Of a stretch of 64,000 nt of DNA, positions 56,835-64,000 are shown piece by piece. The stretch covers positions 28,605 to 92,604 of the forward strand of contig JAAMPI010000027.1 in NCBI GenBank assembly GCA_013054445.1. Reading direction: 5' to 3'. Both the position numbers and the translations under genes were made by a program. The notes under the pieces were generated by a model. It saw only the letters and a list, made by a program, of their open reading frames with translations, was not told where the DNA came from and did not search any database. The DNA comes from Cudoniella acicularis. Lineage: Eukaryota > Ascomycota > Leotiomycetes > Helotiales > Helotiaceae. How positions within the stretch are numbered: position 1 is the first letter of the stretch; each line of letters begins with the position of its first letter.

Positions 56835-57246
56835 GACTGTCGATTTGGTTCAGTATTATTGCCACAGAGAGAAACTTGGGAGTGATAGATTAGAAAGTGA
56901 TCGATGATCGTGAGAGGAGTAGTCAAGGTCAATTTGGTCAAAAGAGGGGTTGAAGATGTTGAAGTAAGGGGTGACTCGGAAAGGTGTGCTGATGCAAGGG
57001 ATGAACCACCAACCAACGGATTGCTGATAAGCCCGATGATTGCATCCCGTAACCAGCGCAAATCCTCACACACGCGTTTCCTGTTAAAGGAAAAGTAAAT
57101 TTACTAATCTGCCCTATTACATCATTTTAAGGCTCCAGATACTAGCACCTTTCATTTCGTAGCTATTTAATACTTTTAAAGTGTTTTATGCGACTTTCAG
57201 AACTGCTCTCTCCTAACCTTATTTCACTCATACTTATCAACACAGG
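56835..57246. other. Divergent promoter region
   Basis: No gene supported. Upstream sequence for both the coiled-coil hypothetical and the 54-residue gene. Confidence 0.4.
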
Positions 57247-57411
57247 ATGTTCAAAAAAAAGGATGCACAGCTAGCAGATCATTCTAAACGTGGGGAGGTG
57301 ATGGAAAATACTCGCAGGGTGTTAAAATATATTGGAATTGGAATTGGTGTGGCTTTCGTGCTAGCAGTTGTAGGGCTAGCTTTCTATCAATTTGGTTGTC
57401 CTTCAATGTAA
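57247..57411 (+). CDS. 54-residue single-pass membrane protein
   Basis: Complete frame from the ATG at 57247 to TAA. A basic N-terminus (MFKKKDAQ, SKRGEV, NTRRVLKY) is followed by one transmembrane helix (residues 29-49, IGIGIGVAFVLAVVGLAFY) and five short residues with one Cys. The positive-inside rule puts the N-terminus in the cytosol. The stop is contained in TGTAAGA, which could instead be a 5' splice site, so a further exon is possible. No family is recognised. It fits the surrounding small membrane-protein array but is not visibly related to its members. Confidence 0.4.
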   Translation: MFKKKDAQLADHSKRGEVMENTRRVLKYIGIGIGVAFVLAVVGLAFYQFGCPSM

Positions 57412-58255
57412 GATTATTAGTCGACGGTTGAGTTAGGGTTTATGGCTACAAGGCAAACCGACACCTGTATTTAACTTTATTTATTTTCAAATATTATCTA
57501 ATGGGCCAACACTTCTATCAAATCTTGTTTCACAGTCGGTACTCAGACTTTTCCAGGCACCAATTGACACATGTCGGAACCAAAAAAGTCGCAGGTCGAA
57601 CATTTTGGCAATTGAAGTACTATACGTATAAATGTTATTTTTAAATCTTTAAATCCCTAGATTAGTACAGAGGTTTCTTTCAAATTTGTGACTATTTGAA
57701 CATTACGTAGCATTTTGCTAGAAACAGATATTCGTGAAAGAGTCAAGGCTTCAAGCTTAGCTGGAATTCTGGATACTCAGTGTGACACTTCAAAGTTATA
57801 GCACAGCCAATGGGCCCTGCTAACTTTCAGTTAGAAGATACTCAATAAGAGAAGGCCAAAATTAATATGGTATATAATTTGGAGTATTAATTTCGTAGTA
57901 AATACAGAGAGCTTGAAGTGTTGTGGATGTCTTTCCCTGAACGACCTAGCAGAAACTTTTATTAATACTAACTCGTGCTTCAGTGACATGACTAAAGTCG
58001 GAATATCTAACAGACGATTCAAATGTTATAAAAATGTGTATTAGTGTGCGTTTGCTGTACTAGCTGCAACATGGTTGTGTCTCCATAAATGATTCACAAA
58101 TAGAACACTCGTCACCCGAGATGCACAAATATATCCGTCACAAATACTCCCGCAAAAGCCCCAAAAATATTTCCAAAGTAACTAACGGTTTCCAAAGAAC
58201 TATCTAAAACAACAAGAACCATTTGCTGCACAAAAAAACAAAACTCCTACCAAAA
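57412..58255. other. AT-rich spacer with promoter of the first triplet gene
   Basis: No gene supported between about 57420 and 58060. The conserved promoter block of the triplet begins near 58085. Confidence 0.4.
58080..58135 (+). promoter_or_regulatory. Triplet promoter block, copy 1
   Basis: TGTCTCCATAAATGATTCAC, then CTCGTCACCCGAGATG and an ATATATCC TATA-like element. About 165 nt before the ATG at 58256. The same order of motifs recurs before the next two genes. Confidence 0.55.
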
Positions 58256-58597
58256 ATGAAGCTCACACTCCTCATCGCAATCTTCGCAACCGCTCTCTTC
58301 GCAACAGCTGCATCCCTCAATTTCCCAACCCTCCAAAAGCGATTCAGAACTTTATCACCCACCAACTCTTCCTCAACATCTACAACAGGATATTACCAAA
58401 ATCTGGAGCGACGCTTGATAGATCCCTTCCTCGGAGATGGAATTGGCTCTGAAAGTTCGAACGCCACTAGATCGCAGGATGAGAGAGCAAAGATGCTGCT
58501 TATAGTGATCTTCCTGACAGTTGCAACTCTGTTTATGATTGCTGTTTATGATTTTGCTGTTAGAAGATACAGACGTTGTCGAGGACTGGGATATTGA
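58256..58597 (+). CDS. Small type I membrane protein with Kex2-like site (triplet member 1)
   Basis: 113 residues, single exon. Signal peptide (MKLTLLIAIFATALFATAA, residues 1-19). Directly after it comes a short segment ending in Lys-Arg, NFPTLQKRFRTLSP, a likely Kex2 cleavage site. The Ser/Thr-rich region has sequons (NSS, NAT). A transmembrane helix lies at about residues 80-100 (MLLIVIFLTVATLFMIAVY), with a basic inner tail (VRRYRRCRGLGY). The next gene has the same start (MKLTLL), the same TL-x-KR-x-RTL site and the same topology, so the two are paralogues. No known family. Processing and location are inferred from motifs. Confidence 0.65.
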   Translation: MKLTLLIAIFATALFATAASLNFPTLQKRFRTLSPTNSSSTSTTGYYQNLERRLIDPFLGDGIGSESSNATRSQDERAKMLLIVIFLTVATLFMIAVYDFAVRRYRRCRGLGY

Positions 58598-58869
58598 TTG
58601 GTGAAGGAGAGGGGGGCATGGGATTTGGAGGAGTATGGGCCAGGGGTGGTTTTAGTGAAAACTAAATATCACTCAAAGATAACTACAACTTGTAGGTCAA
58701 CGCGTTGTACTCCTACACAATAAAAGCAAATGAAACTTCTCAAGTAGTCGTCATCCAAGCACTGAAAGCTGAGTCTGCAACCACGAAAGCCCAAAAGTCT
58801 ACCCCATTCATACTTGGCACGATTTCTTTCACCTGAATGGACCTCATGTAGTGACTAATATACCGCTAT
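58598..58869. other. Spacer between triplet genes
   Basis: Non-coding as far as can be seen. Confidence 0.4.
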
Positions 58870-58930
58870 GTCTCCGCGAATCATTCACAAGACCTAAAAC
58901 TAGCTTACTCCTCACGCGAGACATATAAAT
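58868..58930 (+). promoter_or_regulatory. Triplet promoter block, copy 2
   Basis: ATGTCTCCGCGAATCATTCAC, then CTCCTCACGCGAGACAT and the TATA-like ATATAAATAC. About 140-185 nt before the ATG at 59063. Confidence 0.6.
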
Positions 58931-59062
58931 ACATGTACTACAAACCTGTCCTTAAACTAATACTAAATTTCTCAACTTCTCAAGCCACCACGGATTTGCA
59001 AAAAACCCTCAAAAGCAAAATCAACTTCTTATCGAACCCAAAAAGACGATTATTTGCACACA

Positions 59063-59444
59063 ATGAAACTTACTCTCCTGCTCGTTGCTATCTTCGCAAC
59101 CACTACCCTGGCCTTCCCCAGTTTCACAACCCTTGAAAAGAGAATCAGAACTCTACCAAGCACTGCCTCTTCCTCTTCGGCAATTCCAGCAGAGACGCAA
59201 CTAAAGTCATCAAAGCCACGCTCCGATCTATTTCTCTTCAGTGAAAATTTTGCCCCCACTCCCCCTTCCCCTAATAGTGATTGCAGCAGCGACAATCCCA
59301 GCGAAATCAGCAAATGTATCGCGCTCAGCGGATAGAGGCACCACGATCGAAGTCATCGTCTTGGGAACAATTTGTATGGTTCTGACCATCATTGTGTTCT
59401 TACTTTTGTATATAACAGAATGTCGTCAAAACCGAGAACACTGA
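59063..59444 (+). CDS. Small type I membrane protein with Kex2-like site (triplet member 2)
   Basis: 111 residues in two exons, 59063-59240 and 59287-59444. The 46-nt intron (donor GTGAAA, branch-like CCTAAT, acceptor TTGCAG) is my proposal. Without it the first frame stops after 90 residues with no membrane segment, while with it the frame runs into a helix and tail like those of the preceding gene. Signal peptide MKLTLLLVAIFATTTLA; then FTTLEKRIRTLPS with the conserved Lys-Arg; Ser-rich region; transmembrane helix VIVLGTICMVLTIIVFLLLY; tail ITECRQNREH. Paralogue of the gene at 58.3 kb, which lacks the intron. Function unknown. Confidence 0.6.
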
Positions 59445-59743
59445 TCCGTGAGGGGATACTGGATTTTGTGGGGTGGAGATATTTTTGGACTGAGGGTCAC
59501 TGGTTAGGATAGTTGTTTTTCGTTTTTTGGTCGAGGTGTTGCTAGTGGTACTTGGAGTTTAGAAATCATTCAAGATTAAGTCATGTTGTATTATAGCTCA
59601 ACGCAATAGACACGAATCAATTTTCTCAAGGCTCAAGCTGCCGGTACCAAAGCAGTGAAGTGTCAGAATTGAACGTTCCTTCAAAAACCCCTGAACAACT
59701 TACAGTGAATCACCTTCTCTATTATTCCTCAACCAACCCAAGC
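59445..59743. other. Spacer between triplet genes
   Basis: Non-coding as far as can be seen. Confidence 0.4.
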
Positions 59744-59792
59744 TCGTGAATTATTCCCAAAGCATTGTCCTCGAGATACATAAACTCCATGC
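59742..59792 (+). promoter_or_regulatory. Triplet promoter block, copy 3
   Basis: CGTGAATTATTCCCAAAG, then GTCCTCGAGATACATAAAC. Weaker match to copies 1 and 2 but with the same order. About 175-215 nt before the ATG at 59964. Confidence 0.45.
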
Positions 59793-59963
59793 CATACGGT
59801 ACGGTGGAATTATTTCCTCTTCCTCGAGAACTTTTACTCTTGATCTTGATCAAAACACCATGCTACTTCATTGTGAGAAAACGAGAAATTCGAACACTTC
59901 AGAAATACGCTCACCAGGAATACCGCTCAACAACAAGAAGATACTTAAAAAATCCTGCCAACA

Positions 59964-60396
59964 ATGCACCTCAAAATCCTCTTAACCTTTCTCACTTTTG
60001 CGCTCGCACTTGCGAGCGTCACTACAACTTCCGACCTCCCACCAGACCAACCAAGCTCTACCACACACCAATATTTCACCACCTCCACTCTCACTCAAAG
60101 CCAGTGCCACGCCCGACAGCCTTGAAAATACCACGGCTCTGAACACGACAGAACGAAAAGGCGGTGGAGGTTATCTTACTTTTATTTTATTATTAGATGC
60201 TCTGAGCGATGCAACAACACCAAGTTCTAGAGATGGTTTTCTGATGCCGATTGCAGTTTTGATATTTATTGGGGGGGGTGTTGTGGGCAATTGTGGATTA
60301 ATAATCAGGTTAGATGTTGATAAAGGGAGTGTGTTGAGCGAGAGGGTCAGCGGTTCAGTTTGGCTGAAGGAAGGCTGGTGCTTGGAAGCATGTTAG
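59964..60396 (+). pseudogene. Triplet member 3, frame broken
   Basis: A good signal peptide starts at 59964 (MHLKILLTFLTFALALASV), followed by Thr/Ser-rich sequence, but that frame stops near 60125. The frame one base over continues with a Pro/Ser/Thr-rich region containing sequons (ENTTALNTTE), then a transmembrane segment (FLMPIAVLIFIGGGVVG) and a tail ending at 60396 (GWCLEAC). No GT-AG pair of matching phase connects them, so a one-base indel between about 60030 and 60070 is the simplest reading. Related to the two preceding genes by promoter, signal-peptide style and layout. The Lys-Arg site is not obvious here. Confidence 0.45.
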
Positions 60397-60675
60397 TATT
60401 GCGGTTGAGACACGAAAAAGAGTGCACTTGGCTATTAATATTTTAGGAATCCTCGCACTTCTCTTTGAGAACTTTTGGGACGCTGTTTCACACCTTCAGG
60501 TGTTAGAAGGTGCCTTCGCGTTGGTATTAAGCATTATGTTTATAGTAGTATATCTGAGATCTATCAATATGTTTCCCACCGAAAATGGTCGCAATACTTC
60601 TTCCGTATTAGTGACATATCATTTTCCAACCACTTCCCTTCTGAAAACTTGGCTTGAGCTGCTGTATCGTGTTGT

Positions 60676-61171
60676 CTATGAAATTTTCTTTTCTCTCTCC
60701 CTGAAGCCCAGTAACCTTTCTAGCCATCTTTTCTTGCTCTCTATCATTCGCAGCCTGCAGTAAATAATCCGTGAGCGGTACCACAAGTATTCCTCCGCCA
60801 ACGAGGATCGTCTCATTTCCCCTTGCGACCCAGGATGGAGAACAGCATAACTCGTTGGTTTGAAATGATCGTTAAACATTGAAGTTCGTGGAATGGCAGC
60901 CAATAAGTCAATATGTGGAGCATAAGTGACGACTTGAAAGACTGCCTCAAAAGACGTCATCGGAGAGGGGCGGTTGTCGTACTCATCAACATGCAGCCGG
61001 GGAGTACGGTTGAGGATCGTTGAGAAACATTATGGCAGGGGGATCAGAGTTTGAATTTCGAGGGTGTTCTCCAAATTTTGTAGTCCCAAGGAATTGTTGG
61101 TCGTGGCGATGTTCGTAATTGCAGACGTCGAATTCTGATCCTTGTGGCACAAAATCATGTCCAAAGCTCAT
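60676..61171 (-). CDS. Conserved-looking hypothetical protein, frame uncertain
   Basis: Begins at the ATG at 61171 (MSFGHDFVPQGSEFDVCNYE) and reads to about 61010. The coding-like sequence then continues one frame over: RTPRLHVDEYDNRPSP, FEAVFQVVTYAPHIDLLAAI, FNDHFKPTSYAVLHPGSQG and a Lys/Arg-rich end. No adequate intron joins the two, so a one-base break near 61005 is suspected. No signal peptide or known domain. Upstream exons are possible. Confidence is limited to the presence of a real gene or remnant here. Confidence 0.4.
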
Positions 61172-61570
61172 CTGCTCGAACTATTCCTGGTTTGCAGTGA
61201 TGTTGCTGGTTCAGCCTCGATAGTGATTTAATCAAGTCGCAGTAGCCAACACACTATCCGAGCTGACAAATCTTACCCTCAGAGTGCTCTAGACCAAGGC
61301 ACCGTCATTATTCAGTTGCGGTCGTAGCAACATGGCCCAATCCGCGTTATAGCACCCACAAAAAGTTGTCCCTTCTGAGCGCAAAGTTCGGCAGGAACCT
61401 CAGTAGAATGGCTTTTTGCACATCATATGTGCCTGCCCTCTGCCACCATGACTGGTCGTATTCTCACTGCCCCCTCGAGCCATTGCGAAAATCGTCTCGA
61501 ATTGCGCAGTTCTAAGTATTCTTCTAAGCCGAGCGGTCCTCCATAAATCCATGCTCCGTCCTGAGATCTC
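61172..61570. other. Spacer
   Basis: No separate gene supported; a minus-strand frame at 61423-61614 overlaps the regulator's last exon in another frame. Confidence 0.4.
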
Positions 61571-63107
61571 TCAAGCTTTTGGCGAATCTGCAGGTGTATT
61601 CGAGTGAGACACAAATGATCTAGATTTTGTCGGCCATCCCAACCTCTTTCTGAACCGCCGAACCACTTCCTGCGGGTAAGCCATCAACTCAGACGCTTCA
61701 TCCCAGTTGTACTTTTTTGCACCAATTGGGTCATCTTGTTGATCCTCGATATATTTGGAAAGCTCATTGAGTGGTTGGAGCGCGATGTAACCAAAGAACT
61801 GTGAATGTTAGCATGTGTAAAAGATTAACAGTGTGGAGATTTACCATAGCACCCATTGCAGGAAATAATGGCTGGAGAGCAAGAGCCGCAGAAAATATAT
61901 AAGCGGCCGTGATAATTGGCCAAGGTTCCCGACGGACTCTTTTGAGCAAACTATTCGGGATAGTAAGCACGGCAATTCTAAGTTTCCTTGAAGCTTCATA
62001 TTGTTCTTCAGTACTCGTTATTGGAAGTTTGCGTTGGAAAGCGAGGCAGAAGTTTGTGATTTGTGCCAACAACTTCTGTTCCTCTTCATGTCCAGAAAGG
62101 TATTTATTGACTTCTTCTAATCCTGCAAGTAATTCGGTCAAGGCAGCAATATCTTCTGGTTCTGATTTCTTCGATTCCGTGGAGGTTGGTGGCAGAGGCT
62201 GAAGGTCTGGGGGAATGACATGCTGCTCTTCAATGAGACTGATAAAAGCGGATCGTTCCTTAAAGGGATCCATTGTTGCCTGAATGGTATGAATGCCATG
62301 TGTCAAGGATGACCATTCTTTCCTATAGAAGTCATCAGTAAAAATTTAAATGGGATGAAGGGGGAAGATTGACCAATCACACATATACCAAGTCAGTATG
62401 ATTGAAGCAGCGAGCACGGCATCAGCATTGTCCTCTGAAAAGGAGTTTAATGCAGTCTGTAGGCCTTTCAAGCCTCGTCCACGATAGTATAAAGCCAGCT
62501 GCGGTGAGTCTGGACCAACCTTGACCAAAGCGTGATGTGCTGCTGAAACCCCCAGTACACAGTCAAACAAAAATCGATGCTCAGCCATCATACTATCTTG
62601 CGGTTAGATTTTGACAGTGAATAGAGGAATACTGAATTTTCTTTACATACTTCGGAACCTTTCTCATCCACGCAGAGTACTTGTTGTCAATGAATTGTAT
62701 GTCTGGGCTGAAAGAAGCAAGATAGTTGAGCAAATAGAGCTCCTGAGGCGGCAGTTTATCTGCTTCCAGTTTGGGATATGCAAACAGGACGGCGACGGTT
62801 GGATCTTGAGTTTCACTTTCCTCCTTGACCTTGACAACTAAATCGATGTTATATTAACCAATTATTCCCACAAGAGCCTCGGGAGATGTCACAAGGGCGT
62901 ACCATAATGACATTGACGGCCACTTCTTTCACAATTCCAGCTATAATTCTCGTGAGCGATGGCTCCTCGTTCGTGCGAGTCTTGGGCTCACCAGATCGGT
63001 GTTTTTTCATCACATCGAATATGACGCCCTCGACATGTTTTACACCCCGTCCTAGACTTCCTATGGGTCCGGCGAAGACCAGCGACGGGCCGCGAGTCGT
63101 CGATCAT
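61571..63107 (-). CDS. Zn2Cys6 transcription factor with fungal regulatory domain
   Basis: A nuclear regulator of 421 residues. Six exons: 63107-62992, 62940-62903 (38 nt), 62837-62651, 62592-62374, 62322-61845, 61798-61571; introns 51, 65, 58, 51 and 46 nt. Phases close exactly. The N-terminal zinc cluster is canonical: RKSRTGCKTCRGRHIRC, then C-W-N-C and ERSGRQC (C-x2-C-x6-C-x5-C-x2-C-x6-C). The first intron splits the codon of the fourth cysteine. The rest is the UPC2-like fungal regulatory domain: LFDCVLGVSAAHHALVKVG, ALYYRGRGLKGLQTALNSF, ADAVLAASIILTWYMCDW and SLTHGIHTIQATMDP. The start ATG precedes the basic THRKSR lead-in. Targets are unknown; it lies next to the small membrane-protein array, so a link is possible but unproven. 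Confidence 0.88.
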
Positions 63108-64000
63108 TTGTCTCGACAAAAATGACAGAAACAGAGAACATCAACACAAGACGAACAGGATAATCTAGACGCTGCTACATAACCCGCGGCAGGAGCATTC
63201 GCGATATAGGCTCAAGTTCTCGAGTCCTTTGCTTCTGGACGAGGCTTTGTTCGGCGATCGTGAAGTTGAGGTTGCAAAATAAGCTCAGATGTGGAGGTGG
63301 ACTGACGGCAGAAGCAAGGGTAGTACGCTAACTCCAAAGGGAATTTCTTCCGGGGTAAAGTGCTGTGCCGTATTTGATCTAATCTGGCCAAAGGCTTTAA
63401 AAATGATGAGTTTGATCTTCCTCATGAAGTTCAAATGTCGGAGAGTTTCTCAGAACATGGTAAAAAGTATTAGAATAGGAGCATCAGTACGACATGGTTG
63501 AGAAAGTTACAAACAGAAGGTAGGGATAAGCAGGAAGTGGGGCGCTAAAGATAACGCGAGAAACGCCACCGCAAAGACCGAAAAGCCGAAGCATGTCGTT
63601 AATTACTGTAGCTGACATATAGGTTGTGAATGCTACTTTGTTTGAAACGTGACACCATCCTACCTATAAAACCAATGGAGTGGTATGTGTGACGCAAATT
63701 TGGAATTGTAATAATATGTTCAGAAGAGGATATACAAAGCTTAAAGTGCTACTATCCCCCCCCCCGGTTCAGATGTTAATTCGCCACTTTTAAGCATACG
63801 ATATCGCCACCTCCTGGCACACCACTTCTCACCCCACTAGGCCTCTCATAAACCGGCAGAATCGTACGGAGGGTAGGTGCCAGCTATTGAAACTATTCAG
63901 ACTTCTATAATGCAACCGCAGACTAATTGCGATTCACAGGGCTTTGCGATACCCTTCCCAACACCACACTATACTCCCATCGATTGGGATGCCTTTATCG
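63108..64000. other. Upstream and terminal region, no gene supported
   Basis: Promoter side of the regulator gene. A C-run (about 63757-63766) and several short frames without support. Confidence 0.4.

Noticed and set aside
59765..60142. 125-residue plus-strand frame overlapping triplet member 3
   Set aside because: It overlaps the signal-peptide frame and the third promoter block, has no signal or domain, and is rich in chance His/Pro/Arg.
60422..60763. Hydrophobic frame after triplet member 3
   Set aside because: Begins with GTG, no ATG in a sensible place and no resemblance to the triplet; could be a remnant but unsupported.
63751..63770. C-run as a telomere or repeat signal
   Set aside because: A single homopolymer only; no TTAGGG-type repeats are seen in the window.
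1..64000. tRNA, rRNA and CRISPR arrays
   Set aside because: Scanned by eye for T-loop and 5S-like sequences and regularly spaced direct repeats; none convincing. A covariance-model search would be decisive.

Overview
The window reads as nuclear DNA of a filamentous ascomycete (Pezizomycotina; the types of conserved hypothetical proteins suggest Leotiomycetes, which is an inference). The basis is short GT-AG introns (about 40-165 nt), typical fungal families (fungal Zn2Cys6 regulators, a rhodopsin-like integral membrane protein, a 2EXR protein, a WSC protein, an NpgA-type phosphopantetheinyl transferase), and a Tc1/mariner copy carrying TGG-to-TAG and CAG-to-TAG changes like those left by repeat-induced point mutation (RIP). 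No rRNA, tRNA or CRISPR was recognised.

Layout. 0.9-14.8 kb: a GPI-anchored Ser/Thr-rich wall protein, a conserved hypothetical, an aldo/keto reductase, another conserved hypothetical with one frame break, a broken WSC plus carbohydrate-binding-like surface protein, a rhodopsin-domain membrane protein and a 2EXR protein. 16.8-28.4 kb is the best preserved part: a methionine-permease-type amino-acid transporter, a lysine 2,3-aminomutase-like radical SAM enzyme with a probable mitochondrial presequence, an Fps1-like aquaglyceroporin, an Sfp/NpgA-type phosphopantetheinyl transferase and an O-methyltransferase. 30.5-34.9 kb: an NmrA-like protein with one frame break and an MDR dehydrogenase, both with TATA boxes. 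37.6-39.9 kb: a Zn2Cys6 regulator whose zinc cluster depends on a 22-nt micro-exon. 40-50 kb is gene-poor and decayed: a TA-flanked Tc1/mariner element damaged on one side, a DUF7924-like pseudogene with an 8-bp tandem duplication and a stop at its E-x-K-like motif, and an aminoglycoside-phosphotransferase-like pseudogene with an internal deletion.

50-61 kb is the most unusual stretch. Interspersed with a short-chain dehydrogenase and a coiled-coil hypothetical are about nine small membrane proteins, most with a signal peptide and one transmembrane helix. Two relationships are visible. One pair (54.6 and 55.4 kb) shares a transmembrane entry motif LGLW[VI]AIP followed by a cysteine-rich tail. 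One tandem triplet (58.3, 59.1, 60.0 kb) shares promoter blocks and signal-peptide style, and two members share a conserved Lys-Arg (Kex2-like) site. I recognise none of these as a named family. A second Zn2Cys6 regulator closes the cluster at 61.6-63.1 kb.

Intron-exon models were built by hand. Where I give exon lists, the phases add up to complete reading frames. Several conserved genes are otherwise open but broken by one base at or near a homopolymer, so either the assembly carries homopolymer errors or these genes are young pseudogenes. Apart from tandem duplication in the small-protein array, I see no operon-like functional linkage.
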